DNA from: Gilvimarinus sp. DA14
GTDB taxonomy: Bacteria; Pseudomonadota; Gammaproteobacteria; Pseudomonadales; Cellvibrionaceae
Length of the DNA stretch: 64,000 nucleotides
NCBI RefSeq assembly: GCF_024204685.1
Contig: NZ_CP100350.1
Span: 3,684,501-3,748,500, forward strand
Direction: 5' to 3'
The translations under genes were made by a program, and so were the position numbers. Positions 22,132 to 31,893 of this stretch are shown one piece after another. The notes under the pieces were generated by a model. That model searched no databases. It saw nothing but the letters and a program-made list of their open reading frames with translations, and had not been told where the DNA came from. The stretch's first letter is position 1; every line of letters begins with the position of its first letter.

Positions 22132-24486
22132 TTAGCGTCCGAGTGTCACAGCCACCTGATAGGTTTTACCTTGCTGCAAATTTTTAATTCGGTTGTCTGG
22201 TTGTTCTATACCGTTCAGGCTTACGGTTAAGTCCGTTGACGCGTTGCTTTTGCGGTAGGTGACTTTTAGTGTAGCGCCACGGAACATGCGTGTGACCGAT
22301 GCCTGATCCCAATCGCCCGGTAAATTCGGTTCGACCACCAAGTCTTCCCCATCGCCTTTTAATCCAAACAACCCTTCCACCAGCGAGCGATACACCCAGC
22401 TAACTGTGCCAGTATTAAACAGCTGGCTAGAGCATCCCGCGGTTCGGGGGTATTGGTAATAAGCACCCCGGTAATAGTTGGGGATATAAATAGGCATTTG
22501 CCCGCGCTGCGCAAAGTCTTGCATGTCCGGGCCGGGGATCATCTGACGCAGCAGCTTATAGGCGCGGTCGGCTTCGCCGATGGTGTAGAGGCTGTAGATA
22601 TAAAAAATGGCGGCGTGGTTGTAGACCGAGCCGTTCTCGGCCGAGCCCGGGTGTTTTTGCGTGACTCGGCCCACGTCGTCGCGCATGGCGGTAAAGGCGG
22701 GGGCGAGCATGGCGACGCCGTAGGGGGTTTCTAATTGTTCCTCCACTGCCTTTATCATTTTTGCACGCTGCTCATTCGAGCAGGTGCCGGCGAGTATGGC
22801 CCAGCTTTGTGGGTTGAGGAATATGCGGCCCTCTTTGTCTTTGCTGATGCCGAAGGTGACATTGTCATCGGTGATGCCGCGACCGTACCAGTCGCCATCC
22901 CACAGGTGTTGGTTCACCGACGCGTTTATTTCATCCGCCCCTGCGCGAAAATCCTGTGGGGTTTCAATATTGTTTTGCTCGCAGATGTCCGCCCATAGAT
23001 TTAGTGCGTAGGCGGTGGCGACGCTGAGCCAGCCAGACACGCCTTTGCCCTTATAGCCCACCATATTCATGGGGTCGCACCAATCGCCCTGGGCGATGTA
23101 GGACAGGCCGCGTTCATCGCGCGCTTGCAACAGCCAGCTCATGGCGGCGCTAATGCGTTCGGCGACGCTTAGGGTTTTACCGTCAGAGCCGCCTACCGTT
23201 TCGTTTAACAAAGCAAAGTCGCCGGTTTCGTCCAGGTAAGCTTTTAGGCACACGGGCAACCACACACAGTGATCGGTGTGGGGCACCTGGTTGATGTATT
23301 TTAATTCGGCGTCTTCGTGCAGCAGTATGCCGTCGGGCATAGCGCCCGAATCTTCCTGCTGACTCAATGCGTGCAAGAAGGCGTGACGGGCAACCTTGGG
23401 CTTGATATAGCTCATGCCCATATTGTCCTGCAGGTAGTTGCGTGTCTGCGGGTCGGTGGTCAGACGGTTTACATCGCCGTGATAATAAACTTGCCGCGCC
23501 AGCCAGTGGTTAACAAAGTTGTTCAGTCCTTCATCGGGGGTGTCGATGTGCAGAACCCCTTCGCCTTCGCCGATGTAATTTTGGTAATCCTTCTGGGCCT
23601 GAGAAAAACCGGCTTCGCTTAGGTATCGATCGCGTATTTGTTTTATTTCGGCCTCGTCTTTAGCGGGGCCAAAGGCAAAGCGGTAGGTTTGGGGCTCGCC
23701 CGCCGCCAAACATAAGCGGTACTGCAGCGCGGCCAGGGGCGGTTCATAGCGCGAGTCGTCGCAGGGCAGCAAGTCTTGCTGTACAGCGTCGGGGTTGTGC
23801 AGCCCGCCTTCGCCTTCAAATGCTTCACGCTGCACCTGCCAGGCGTCGGGTTTTTTCTCAGCAAGCAAATAGGTTTTGTCTTTAAAGTGCTGGTTTTTAA
23901 AATAGTCTGGGTATTTTTGGTAGGGCGTTACGCAGCTGGCAACCACTGCCTGCAGCTCGGGGCTGTATTCGGCGCTCTGGTTCATCCAGCTCATGTAACC
24001 CGGGGTAAAATAGGGGTACAGGCTGATATTGCGGGCTTGCTCCCCGAGGTTTTTCACACCCACTTCCCACAGCTCTGCGACATCATCCACCGGTAGGGCG
24101 AGGCGTAAATTAACTTCCAAGTCGCTGCATGTAATGGTCCAGCGAATATCGGTTTTGCCCGGTGAGAAACAGAATTTGCTGTTTTGGTTGCGCACCGGCT
24201 CATAGGGAGCTGAGAATATCTTGCCTGTTTCTTCGTCTTTAATATAAAAAAAACGGCCCGGGTGGTGCGCGTAGTAAGGCTGCTCGGGCTGCATAAAAGT
24301 TTTCGCCTCAAGGTTTGGGGCGTAGGCATACTTAGCCGGTTCCGGTTGCATAAACTGAGCGACGGCGTATCCGCGACAGTTCATTTGAATCATCATTTTT
24401 TTATTCCATAAAAAACCGGCCGCACGGGGCATCAGGCTAGGGCTTTTTAAGTGGTAGTAATGACCATCGGCGGAGGGGCTTAGCAT
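22132..24486 (-). CDS. GH94 glycoside phosphorylase, probably cellobionic acid phosphorylase
   Basis: The protein has 784 residues from the ATG at 24486, which has GAGG at good spacing; an upstream ATG at 24510 abuts a terminator and has none. GH94 features include an N-terminal beta-sandwich, the catalytic [16 protein letters not shown] segment (Asp468/Asp471, counted from this start), [14 protein letters not shown] and [14 protein letters not shown] phosphate-site segments. Arg607 and Lys611 (RVTQK) lie almost exactly where, from memory, Saccharophagus cellobionic acid phosphorylase has Arg609 and Lys613 binding the gluconate carboxylate. The expected reaction is cellobionate plus phosphate giving glucose-1-phosphate and gluconate. 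The nearby gluconokinase and GntR-like regulator agree with this. Cellobiose phosphorylase is the alternative. Confidence 0.78.
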   Translation of the reverse strand: MLSPSADGHYYHLKSPSLMPRAAGFLWNKKMMIQMNCRGYAVAQFMQPEPAKYAYAPNLEAKTFMQPEQPYYAHHPGRFFYIKDEETGKIFSAPYEPVRNQNSKFCFSPGKTDIRWTITCSDLEVNLRLALPVDDVAELWEVGVKNLGEQARNISLYPYFTPGYMSWMNQSAEYSPELQAVVASCVTPYQKYPDYFKNQHFKDKTYLLAEKKPDAWQVQREAFEGEGGLHNPDAVQQDLLPCDDSRYEPPLAALQYRLCLAAGEPQTYRFAFGPAKDEAEIKQIRDRYLSEAGFSQAQKDYQNYIGEGEGVLHIDTPDEGLNNFVNHWLARQVYYHGDVNRLTTDPQTRNYLQDNMGMSYIKPKVARHAFLHALSQQEDSGAMPDGILLHEDAELKYINQVPHTDHCVWLPVCLKAYLDETGDFALLNETVGGSDGKTLSVAERISAAMSWLLQARDERGLSYIAQGDWCDPMNMVGYKGKGVSGWLSVATAYALNLWADICEQNNIETPQDFRAGADEINASVNQHLWDGDWYGRGITDDNVTFGISKDKEGRIFLNPQSWAILAGTCSNEQRAKMIKAVEEQLETPYGVAMLAPAFTAMRDDVGRVTQKHPGSAENGSVYNHAAIFYIYSLYTIGEADRAYKLLRQMIPGPDMQDFAQRGQMPIYIPNYYRGAYYQYPRTAGCSSQLFNTGTVSWVYRSLVEGLFGLKGDGEDLVVEPNLPGDWDQASVTRMFRGATLKVTYRKSNASTDLTVSLNGIEQPDNRIKNLQQGKTYQVAVTLGR

Positions 24487-24510
24487 AGTGTCCTCAATCG
24501 TGTGCAACAT

Positions 24511-24546
24511 TAAATAAAAAAAGAGCGTCGCTACTTCAGACGCTCA
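24511..24546 (-). terminator. Terminator between the symporter gene and the GH94 gene
   Basis: GAGCGTC and GACGCTC arms (24523-24529 and 24539-24545) are followed on the minus strand by a run of seven T and an A/T tract. It lies directly upstream of the GH94 ribosome-binding region, so GH94 would depend on readthrough or on a promoter I could not identify. Confidence 0.7.
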
Positions 24547-24594
24547 AGCAAGGTGACGGTTTGCTCAGTGGTCACCGGTCAAGGATGTTTCGTG

Positions 24595-26220
24595 TTAACT
24601 CTGTCGCTCGGCCAGCTCTTGCTGAATGCGCGCGAGCTTGTCGCCGGTTAAATCGTAAAACGTGAGGGCGATAATCGCGATAAACGCAAACACACCCGGA
24701 GCCAAAGTCTGCATATACACAATGCCTTCCAGGGATGCGTCTGACTGCACCTGATTGGCCTGGTAGCCAAGTGCCGCCAGCACCGACAACATGATCGCTG
24801 AGCCCGCGGCACTGCCGAGCTTCTGTGAAAAGGTGGTGGCTGAGAATGTCATGCCGGTGGCGCGGCGACCGGTTTTCCATTCGTTGTAGTCGGCTACATC
24901 GGCGTACATGGCCCAGGTAATGGGCGCCTTGGGCCCAAGTGCCAGGCTAATCAGCATACTCAGTACAAACATCAGTACCAGTTCAGGCGGCCAGCTGGCG
25001 CTGTCTAGCTCGCTGCCATCGGCGCGGGTGCGAATTACGCTCAGGGTGTCGCTGGCGTAATCGGTGGTATCCAGTTGCGTGCCTGTTTGCGGCAGCTCAA
25101 TGCGATTTTTAATAATCCAAAACACATTTTCGTAGCGAGTCCAGGTGTAGGTGTCGCCACTTTGGTGGGGCTCGCCGAGTAAATCACCGGCGCTCAGCTG
25201 GGTCTGCTTGGTCTCGTTAATGTCTACCACGCCCAGTGCCTGAGGCTTGGGTACAAAAGCGAAGGCAAAACAAAGCACGCTGACAATACCCATTAACACC
25301 ATCAGCAGTTTTACTTTATCGATATAGCGGGTGAGGGTAGAGGCGGACATGGCGCCGATCATAAGTCCCAGTACCTGCAGGCCGACAAAGGCGCCCAGTA
25401 GGTCGGGCCGCTCAACAAAGTATTTAAAATAGTAAGTGGCCGAGCTGCCGCGCAGGGTGAAGGTGGTCATAATCACCATGGCGAGAATAAAAATAATAAT
25501 CCAGGGCTTGCAGGTCAGCAGAGTTTTTAAGTCTTTTAACGGCTCGGACTTTTGCTTTGGCGGAGGGCTGATACGCTCTTTGGTGGTGGCAAAGGTAACC
25601 ACAAACAAAATAGAGGCAATCACCGCGTAAATGCTCATGGTGATTTGCCAGCCCACTGGGTTGTAGCGGTCGCCGCCACCAAAGTATTCGGCTAAATCGG
25701 GCGTTAGGGCGCCGACAATAATGCCGGTAAAGTAGGCGAAGAAAAAACGCGTGCTGTTGAGGGTGTTGCGCTCCTGGGCGTCGGCGGTCAGCACCCCCGA
25801 AAGCGAGTTGTAGGGCATGTTTAATACGGTGTAAGTCAGCATTAAAATCATGTACGTGGCGTAGGCCCAGATCAGCTTGCCGCCCTCGTCTAAGTCAGGG
25901 GTGGTCATGGTGAGCAGGCCGGCGCCCATCATGGGCAAGGTGCCGAACAACAGGTAGGGGCGAAACTTGCCCCAGCGGGTATTGGTTTTATCCGCTATCG
26001 CGCCCATTGCCGGGTCGGTAAAGGCGTCGACGATTTTGGTGATAGTCACCATGGTGGCTGCGGCGGCGGCGCTGATGCCAAAGATATCGGTGTAAAAGAA
26101 AATAAGGTAGGAACCGATAATCGCCCAGTAAAAGTTAAAGCCGGCGTCGCCAAGGCCATAGCCAATGCGCTCGCGCCAGCTGAGTTTGGCCAGCCTGTCG
26201 GTGGGCTTAGTCTGATTCAC
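24595..26220 (-). CDS. GPH-family sugar:cation symporter (MFS)
   Basis: The 541-residue protein has about 12 membrane segments and belongs to the glycoside-pentoside-hexuronide:cation symporters: GYGLGDAGFNFYWAIIGSYLIFFYTDIFG, DAFTDPAMGAIADKTNTRWGKFRPYLL and a conserved KxWxxxF-like CKPWIIIF in the middle. A periplasmic or cytosolic insertion of about 90 residues lies between helices in the C-terminal half (around 330-410). It starts with GTG at 26220 behind GGAG. A perfect LacI-type palindrome is 50 bases upstream. Its position upstream of the GH94 gene suggests import of cellobionate, cellobiose or another oligosaccharide; the substrate is inferred. Confidence 0.82.
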   Translation of the reverse strand: MNQTKPTDRLAKLSWRERIGYGLGDAGFNFYWAIIGSYLIFFYTDIFGISAAAAATMVTITKIVDAFTDPAMGAIADKTNTRWGKFRPYLLFGTLPMMGAGLLTMTTPDLDEGGKLIWAYATYMILMLTYTVLNMPYNSLSGVLTADAQERNTLNSTRFFFAYFTGIIVGALTPDLAEYFGGGDRYNPVGWQITMSIYAVIASILFVVTFATTKERISPPPKQKSEPLKDLKTLLTCKPWIIIFILAMVIMTTFTLRGSSATYYFKYFVERPDLLGAFVGLQVLGLMIGAMSASTLTRYIDKVKLLMVLMGIVSVLCFAFAFVPKPQALGVVDINETKQTQLSAGDLLGEPHQSGDTYTWTRYENVFWIIKNRIELPQTGTQLDTTDYASDTLSVIRTRADGSELDSASWPPELVLMFVLSMLISLALGPKAPITWAMYADVADYNEWKTGRRATGMTFSATTFSQKLGSAAGSAIMLSVLAALGYQANQVQSDASLEGIVYMQTLAPGVFAFIAIIALTFYDLTGDKLARIQQELAERQS

Positions 26221-26270
26221 ATTTGTCTCCGCTCTTTGTTGTTATCTCGGTGACCTTGCTGCCACGCTAA

Positions 26271-26286
26271 ATGATAGCGCTATCAT
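26271..26286. promoter_or_regulatory. LacI/GntR-type operator upstream of the symporter gene
   Basis: ATGATAGCGCTATCAT is a perfect 16-base palindrome with the central GC and outer ATG/CAT typical of LacI-family operators. Ten bases are identical to the site in the gntK-gntR gap (18869). Confidence 0.65.
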
Positions 26287-26360
26287 ATTGGCTTGTTAGG
26301 AGAAAATCTACCCCTGACTAAGAGGCGGTACTAAAGAATCGTAATGGGGGGAGGGAAAAT

Positions 26361-26385
26361 CTGCAGCGCCCGAAAGGCGCTGCAG
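26361..26385 (-). terminator. Hairpin after the DUF413 gene
   Basis: CTGCAGCGCC and GGCGCTGCAG form a perfect ten-base stem with a five-base loop. On the minus strand it is followed only by ATTTTCCC, so termination may be partial. Confidence 0.5.
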
Positions 26386-26397
26386 CCAACGGCGGGA

Positions 26398-26691
26398 TTA
26401 AGCCGTTTTTTTCAGCTTCTTGGTCGGCTTGGTGGCGGCCTGCTCGCGCAGGGATTCGAATTTCAACCAGGCTTGCTCCACCGGGGTGGTGGGGGCGCTT
26501 TTGTTGGTGACAATTTTTACCAGGCGTAAATCCGCCAGGTTGGGGTTGAGCACTTCATCGTTTAGCAGTGCGGTGATCAGGGCCCCGTGTTTTTTGATCA
26601 GGCGCATTTGCGCGCTGGTCAGATCACTGGCGTTATTAAGATCACTTAACCCGTAAAAAGGCTGTTTGATGTAGTGTTCACGCGGCAGCAT
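26398..26691 (-). CDS. DUF413 (MaoP/YifE-like) small protein
   Basis: The 97-residue protein has FYGLSDLNNASDLTSAQMRLIKKHGALITALLNDEV and the VEQAWLKFESLR segment, matching the DUF413 family whose E. coli member MaoP (YifE) helps organise the Ori macrodomain. The C-terminus is Lys-rich (KPTKKLKK). The assignment rests on residue pattern by eye and the function is uncertain. It is a single gene ended by a hairpin. Confidence 0.6.
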   Translation of the reverse strand: MLPREHYIKQPFYGLSDLNNASDLTSAQMRLIKKHGALITALLNDEVLNPNLADLRLVKIVTNKSAPTTPVEQAWLKFESLREQAATKPTKKLKKTA

Positions 26692-26789
26692 AAGTATCCC
26701 TCAACGATTAGCGATGGGGGTGTTATACGTGAGCTTTTTGACTGTTTTGTGGCAGTGGGGTGACGGTTTTGCGAAAGTGGCGGGGTGTG

Positions 26790-26873
26790 GGGAACGGGAA
26801 ACGGAGAGCGATATGCTGCGCTAAAGCGCATTGATTTTCCGTTACCCGTTTGCCGTTATCCGTGTCCCGGTAT
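26790..26873 (-). repeat. Degenerate heptamer arrays in opposed orientation
   Basis: On the minus strand 26836-26873 reads as consecutive units CGGGACA, CGGATAA, CGGCAAA, CGGGTAA, CGGAAAA. On the plus strand 26790-26817 reads GGGGAA, CGGGAAA, CGGAGAG, CGATATG. A short TGCGC/GCGCA hairpin lies between, so the whole can fold into one long imperfect stem. It follows rpsT and its terminator. The remaining gap (26692-26927) holds no gene. Confidence 0.65.
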
Positions 26874-26884
26874 TTTCTAGGCAC

Positions 26885-26912
26885 AAAAAAACCGGCCGAA
26901 GCCGGTTTTTTT
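26885..26912. terminator. Terminator after rpsT
   Basis: A-run, ACCGGC, CGAA loop, GCCGGT and a seven-T run form a symmetrical hairpin 16 bases past the rpsT stop, usable in both directions. Confidence 0.9.
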
Positions 26913-26927
26913 GAAGCAGTAAGACTC

Positions 26928-27194
26928 TTAAGAGGCCAGTGCTTTGATTTTGGCGTTCATGCGGCTCTTGTGACGAGCGGCTTTGTTCTTGTGGTAAACG
27001 CCTTTGTCTGCCACACGATCCAGAACCGGTACGGCTGCTGCGTAGGCGGTTTTGGCTTGTTCTACATCACCTGCTGCAATGGCGGCATCCACTTTTTTCA
27101 AGTAGGTGCGCACCATGGAGCGCAGGCTGGCGTTGTGCTTGCGAGCTTTTTCGTTCTGGCGTGCACGTTTTTTGGCTTGAGGTGAATTTGCCAC
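26928..27194 (-). CDS. rpsT: 30S ribosomal protein S20
   Basis: The 88-residue, Lys/Arg/Ala-rich protein ([34 protein letters not shown]) is typical of S20, a primary 16S rRNA-binding protein. It is monocistronic with its own terminator. The start codon is GTG behind AGGAG; non-ATG starts are also known for rpsT in E. coli, where the weak start takes part in autoregulation, so similar control is possible here. Confidence 0.97.
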   Translation of the reverse strand: MANSPQAKKRARQNEKARKHNASLRSMVRTYLKKVDAAIAAGDVEQAKTAYAAAVPVLDRVADKGVYHKNKAARHKSRMNAKIKALAS

Positions 27195-27300
27195 CGTGTT
27201 GCTCCTATCTAAATTTCAAAAATCTGGTTTATTCGAGGCCGCTTGTACGCTTGTCTGGCCCCTTAAAAGACGCGGCATTTTACCGGTTTGGCAGCCTGTG

Positions 27301-29412
27301 TCAACTATCTTCTGTGCGTTTAGGCACCAGTTTTGGCGCTTTTATAGGCAACAACAGATAAAAAGTCACGCCGCCATCGATGTTTTCGCCCCAAATCTTC
27401 GCCTCGTGGTAGCGCGCGATCAAATCGACAATATAAAGCCCCAGCCCCAGGTGCAGTTGTTTATCGCCGCTTTGCGGGCGCGAGGACGTTAACGAATTAA
27501 ACAGCTGGCCTTCAAGCTCGGCTGGCAGCGGCGGCCCCTGGTTGTGAACCGAGAGCAGCAGTTGCGGCTCTGGGTTGTCGGCACGACCAAGGCGAAGGGT
27601 TATTGTGGTGTTATCGGCGCTGAAACTGGTGGCATTGTCCACCAGTTTGTCCAGCAGTTGCACTAATAGCTCGGGAGCAACCGCGCAGTGGTAGGCACCC
27701 GCCGAGTGGGGTTCTATCTCGCAGGTAAAGCGCTGGTTGGGGTAGGCGTCTTGATACGCCGCGCTCATATCACTTAAAAGCTGCGCCAGATCAATTTCTT
27801 CGCGCTCGGCGCTGGCAATGCTGGCCTCCATGCGCGAGGCCTCGGTCATGGCGTTGACCAGGCTGCTTAAGCGTTGGGTGCCCTGGCGCGCGCGCTGAAT
27901 GTAGGGGGCCGGGTCGTGACTGTGGTGCAGATTATCCAGTGAGCTGTTGACCACCGCCAGTGGGGTGCGAAGTTCATGGGCGAGCTTGCTGGTGAGTGTT
28001 TTCAGGTAATCGGTGTGGGCGCGCACCTGTTCCAATAGTTGCCGGTACTGATCCGACAGCTCGGCCAGTTCGTCATTCACGCGATAACTAGGCCACTGCG
28101 TCAGGGTTTGGTTGAGCGCTTCGCGGTTGTCTTCTGCCAGTTGCGCCGCACGCGACAGGCGCCGGATACGCAGGCTCAGCCACAGGGCGTAACCTACCAA
28201 GAGCGCCAGTAACACTAAGCCCGCACCCAGGGTAAGCCCCAGTAAATTGCGTGCGGCGCGGTTGTCGATAATCCGCCAGGGGTTAATGCGCTGCTCGACC
28301 ACCACCAGGCCGGCACGCTGAGACTCTACCGCGCCGCTCTCGGGCCAGTTGCGATACACGGGCGCACTCACCTGGGCGATGTCGGCGTTGCCATGGCGAT
28401 ACCAGTGGGCCTGGGTTTGCCCCTCATCCATATTTGGCCACTGGCCCGAGGCAAAATCCTGCCATTCGGGCAGAGTGCGGCGCGGCTTAAGCAAGCGCAG
28501 GTACCAGGGGGTAGCGGGTGAGCCCGGGCTTTGTCTCAAAGCGCCGCTCTGGCCCCTCAGCCACTGATGCTTATCCAGCACACTGATACGCAGGTTGGCA
28601 TCGCTAAAGGCCTTTAGTGCCTGATTGAGTGAAGCAGAGTCTGACACCAAGCGCCCATAGGTATCGGGTAAGACCCCGGGGTCTGTGCCTCCGACCAAAG
28701 GCGCCAGTTCGCCCAGCGTGCCTGTATGGCTAACCCCGGCGGGTGATTTATCCACCGCTGAGACGGCCAATCGGTTCTGTGCCCAGCCCGCAGGCATCGA
28801 CAGTTCCACGGCATAGCCGCCGTCGGTTTCGTGCCAGAATCCGCGAATTCGATAGTCTGTTTGTGCCAGCCCGGCGCTGTCGCGATACAGGGCTTGTACT
28901 TCGCCTGGCAGGGGGGCGCGAATAGCGTAGTAGCGCTCGTTTGTCGCCTCGCCGGCGAACAGCGCCAGGTGATCGCCACTGGCGAGCTGGTCGCTGCCTT
29001 GGCGATGAAACTGGCGTTTGGGGTCGGCCACCTGCAGCAGCAGGTAGAGCTTGTTGCGGTACAAGCCCGCGCGCAACTGCACTTGTGGCCCGTCGGAGGA
29101 GGTTAACGCCAATGGCGCCAGCGGGTAGGTGGACCAATCGGCTGCGCGGCCGTCTAGCTGCGGTGGCGAGGGCAGGGAGTGTACGTACAGCTCGCGACTG
29201 CGGTCGGTGGCCGGGTTGGTGCCGAGGCCCGCGCGAGTTAGCAATTGGCTATCGCCACCCAGGCGCGCGGCAATGGCATTGGCGGTAGCCTGCAGCGCGG
29301 CGGTTTGCCCCTCGCGCAGCAAGTTGTCAAAGATATGCAGTGATTGCAGGGCCGCCCAGGGCAAAATAAGCGCGGCCAGAGATACCAGCGCTAGCTGCCG
29401 GGTGAGCTTCAC
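27301..29412 (-). CDS. pdsS: Dedicated sortase system sensor histidine kinase
   Basis: The 703-residue protein has TM1 at about 7-26, a long periplasmic domain (about 30-385), TM2 at about 390-412, HAMP-like segment, HisKA with His479 (SKLAHELRTPLAVV) and HATPase_c (LLDKLVDNATSF, HNQGPPL, LHLGLGLYIVDLIARYHEA). Length, architecture and the unusual periplasmic domain (SLPSPPQLDGRAADWSTYPLAPL) correspond to the kinase of the proteobacterial dedicated sortase system. It overlaps pdsR by four bases. That system normally also has a class-specific sortase and an LPXTG-like target; neither is in this window. Confidence 0.82.
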   Translation of the reverse strand: MKLTRQLALVSLAALILPWAALQSLHIFDNLLREGQTAALQATANAIAARLGGDSQLLTRAGLGTNPATDRSRELYVHSLPSPPQLDGRAADWSTYPLAPLALTSSDGPQVQLRAGLYRNKLYLLLQVADPKRQFHRQGSDQLASGDHLALFAGEATNERYYAIRAPLPGEVQALYRDSAGLAQTDYRIRGFWHETDGGYAVELSMPAGWAQNRLAVSAVDKSPAGVSHTGTLGELAPLVGGTDPGVLPDTYGRLVSDSASLNQALKAFSDANLRISVLDKHQWLRGQSGALRQSPGSPATPWYLRLLKPRRTLPEWQDFASGQWPNMDEGQTQAHWYRHGNADIAQVSAPVYRNWPESGAVESQRAGLVVVEQRINPWRIIDNRAARNLLGLTLGAGLVLLALLVGYALWLSLRIRRLSRAAQLAEDNREALNQTLTQWPSYRVNDELAELSDQYRQLLEQVRAHTDYLKTLTSKLAHELRTPLAVVNSSLDNLHHSHDPAPYIQRARQGTQRLSSLVNAMTEASRMEASIASAEREEIDLAQLLSDMSAAYQDAYPNQRFTCEIEPHSAGAYHCAVAPELLVQLLDKLVDNATSFSADNTTITLRLGRADNPEPQLLLSVHNQGPPLPAELEGQLFNSLTSSRPQSGDKQLHLGLGLYIVDLIARYHEAKIWGENIDGGVTFYLLLPIKAPKLVPKRTEDS

Positions 29413-30104
29413 GCCTCGCCCTGCCAGCGGTACCCCATGCCGTAGGCGGTTTGAATGCGCTCAAAGCTGGGGTCTATAGCCGCAAACTTACGGCGAATAC
29501 GTTTAATGTGCGAGGTAATGGTGTTGTCATCCAGCACAACGTTCGCCGCATCCATCAGCTGTTGGCGATTTTTTACATGCCCAGGATGGCGCGCCAGAGC
29601 GTGCAGAATCCAGAACTCGGTTACGGTTAAATCCACAGGATGTTCTTGCCAGTGCACGCTCATGCGCGACAGGTTAATTGCGAGCGGGCCGCGGGTTAGG
29701 GTGTCGTCTTCATTGACCGGCTGGCGCAGCGCGTCTATGCGGCGAAACAGCGCATTAATGCGCGCCAGCATATGGGGCTGGCTGATATCTTTGGTTAAAT
29801 AGTCATCGGCGCCCAGGCGCAACCCCGAGATCACATCAAACTCGTCGTCGCGGGCGGTCAAAAACACAATGGGCAGCTCGGGGGCGCGGCTGCGTAGATC
29901 GCGGCACAGCTCAAAGCCGCCTTCAATCTCATCCCCCAAGCCCACGTCGATAATCGCCAAATCCGGCAGCGCGCGGCGGAAGGCGGCTTGCGCACTGGGG
30001 CGATCCAAATAGTGTTCAACCTGGTAGCCCAGGCGGGTAAAGGCATCGCGGTAGTTGTCGGCGATGGCCTGCTCGTCTTCAACAATGGCTATAATGCGGG
30101 CCAT
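29409..30104 (-). CDS. pdsR: Dedicated sortase system response regulator (OmpR type)
   Basis: The 231-residue protein has a receiver domain with phosphoacceptor Asp53 (LAIIDVGLGDEIEGGFELCRDL) and Lys105 (ADDYLTKDIS, where the usual Lys-Pro is Lys-Asp), followed by a winged-helix DNA-binding domain (LTVTEFWILHALARHPG, NTITSHIKRIRRKF, YGMGYRW). The pattern matches the regulator paired with the proteobacterial sortase kinase. It is the first gene of the pdsRS unit, divergent from the DUF3592 gene with a 70-base gap. Confidence 0.85.
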   Translation of the reverse strand: MARIIAIVEDEQAIADNYRDAFTRLGYQVEHYLDRPSAQAAFRRALPDLAIIDVGLGDEIEGGFELCRDLRSRAPELPIVFLTARDDEFDVISGLRLGADDYLTKDISQPHMLARINALFRRIDALRQPVNEDDTLTRGPLAINLSRMSVHWQEHPVDLTVTEFWILHALARHPGHVKNRQQLMDAANVVLDDNTITSHIKRIRRKFAAIDPSFERIQTAYGMGYRWQGEA

Positions 30105-30174
30105 AACTTATTCCGTTACAAGGTTTTGCGCATAATGGTGGCTTGCGCGGCTTTGATCAAGTTTGGGGGAACGG

Positions 30175-31893
30175 ATGCTACAAAAATTAAAAGAACGCTG
30201 GGTGTTATTTCTGTTTGGCGCGCCCTTTGCGGCGGTGGGTTTAGGTTTTCTGTTTTGGGGTATTGTGCCTCAGTTGGCCCAGTGGACGGCAATGAAAAGT
30301 TGGGAGCCAGTGCAGGCGCAGATTGTAAGCGCCGAAATGAAAAGCCACCGCTCCGACGATTCTACCACTTACAGCCTGCACGCCACTTATCGCTACCAGT
30401 ATCAGGGGCAAAACTACACGGGCAATCGTGTGGGCATCAGCTCGGGCTCGGACAATGTGGGCGATTACCACCAGCGGGTGATCGGGCCGCTGGAGCGCGC
30501 CGAGCGCAACGGCTCGACCGTCACCGCCTGGGTTAACCCACAACAGCCGGAGCAGGCTGTGCTGAATCGCGAACTGCGCTTAAGCTTAATTCTATTTAAA
30601 GGCTTGTTCGTGTTGCTCTTTGGCGGGGTGGGTTTAGGCATGTGGGCCTATGTGTTTATCGCCCGTCCCGATAAAACCGATGTCTCTGAGTTTGAGGCCC
30701 AGGAAAAACCCTGGTTGTCGCGTAATGATTGGGCGAGCCCGACCATTAAAAGCGATGGCAAAACCGGGATGTGGGCGCTGTGGGTGTTTGCCGCCTTTTG
30801 GAATCTTATTAGCCTCCCGGCGGCCATTGGCGCGGTGGGTGAAGCCTTGGGGGGTAATCATGCCGCCTGGTTAGCACTTTTATTTCCCCTGGTGGGGGCG
30901 GGCATTGTGTTCTGGGCGATCAAGCTGACCCTGGCTTGGCGCCGTTTTGGCCATGCGCCCGTGACCTTAGACCCTTACCCTGGCGCTATTGGCGGGCAGG
31001 TAGGCGGCGCGCTGGAGGTGGCCTTGCCCTACCAGCCGGATAATAGCTTTGCCGTGACTTTGCAGTGCTTGCACAGTTACTACACGGGCTCGGGTAAAAA
31101 CCGCAAGCGGCGCGAGTCCATGGTATGGCAGAGCGAGGGCATTGCCCAGACCTCACGCAGCGCTCACGGCACCCGCGTAGAGTGGTTGTTTGAGGTGGAC
31201 GAGGGGCTGCCCGAATCCGAGCCTCCGGGAAACCGCTACCACTTGTGGCGGGTAAACATTAAATGCGAGTTGCCCGGCGCGGATTTTGATCGCAACTACG
31301 AAATACCTGTATTCGCCACTGGCGACAAGGCCCAGCAATTGGGGGCTATTACTGTCAGCAGTCAGCATCCGGAAATGGCGCAGCAGCGCGAGCAATTACT
31401 GGAAGATTTGTTTGATATTCGTCAGGTGCCCGGCGGGGTGATATTGCATTATCCGGCCTTTCGAAACTTAAGCACTATGCTGGTGTTGATTTTAATGGGG
31501 GCAATATTTTCCGGTATCGGCTTGTGGCTAGATGCGGACGGTTTCCCCGAATGGATTTTTGCGCTTATCGGTTTGCCTATGTTTTTCGGCGGGCTCTATT
31601 CGCTCTGCTCCAGTTTGGATGTACGCATCGACCGCACCGAACTGATTACTCGCCGCCGTATACTGGGCCTGAGTTTGGGGAATAAGCACACTCCGCGCAG
31701 CGAAATTACCAAATTGTTTATCGATGAAAGCTACTCATCCAGCACCGGCAACAAACACACCACTTACTACAAAATAAAAGCCGAGCTGCGAAGCGGCGGC
31801 AAGAAAACCATTAGCCACAGCTTGCCCGGGCGCGAGCTGGCCCAAGAGGCGTTAGAATCACTCAGTCTACTCACCGGAGTCCCCTGTCAGTAA
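30175..31893 (+). CDS. DUF3592 domain multi-pass membrane protein
   Basis: The protein is about 572 residues. After TM1 comes a DUF3592 domain (WEPVQAQIVSAEMKS, YQYQGQNYTGNRVGIS, VTAWVNPQQPEQAVL), then TM2 and further membrane pairs (about 200-260 and 425-475) and a long soluble region with a Lys/Arg-rich segment. The C-terminal part (LSLGNKHTPRSEITKLFID) looks like a PH-like/DUF2244-type domain. The function is unknown. The ATG at 30175 follows GGGGGA; a TTG four codons earlier is in frame. Its stop overlaps the next ATG by one base, so it is coupled to the MORN/C13-peptidase lipoprotein. Confidence 0.7.
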   Translation: MLQKLKERWVLFLFGAPFAAVGLGFLFWGIVPQLAQWTAMKSWEPVQAQIVSAEMKSHRSDDSTTYSLHATYRYQYQGQNYTGNRVGISSGSDNVGDYHQRVIGPLERAERNGSTVTAWVNPQQPEQAVLNRELRLSLILFKGLFVLLFGGVGLGMWAYVFIARPDKTDVSEFEAQEKPWLSRNDWASPTIKSDGKTGMWALWVFAAFWNLISLPAAIGAVGEALGGNHAAWLALLFPLVGAGIVFWAIKLTLAWRRFGHAPVTLDPYPGAIGGQVGGALEVALPYQPDNSFAVTLQCLHSYYTGSGKNRKRRESMVWQSEGIAQTSRSAHGTRVEWLFEVDEGLPESEPPGNRYHLWRVNIKCELPGADFDRNYEIPVFATGDKAQQLGAITVSSQHPEMAQQREQLLEDLFDIRQVPGGVILHYPAFRNLSTMLVLILMGAIFSGIGLWLDADGFPEWIFALIGLPMFFGGLYSLCSSLDVRIDRTELITRRRILGLSLGNKHTPRSEITKLFIDESYSSSTGNKHTTYYKIKAELRSGGKKTISHSLPGRELAQEALESLSLLTGVPCQ

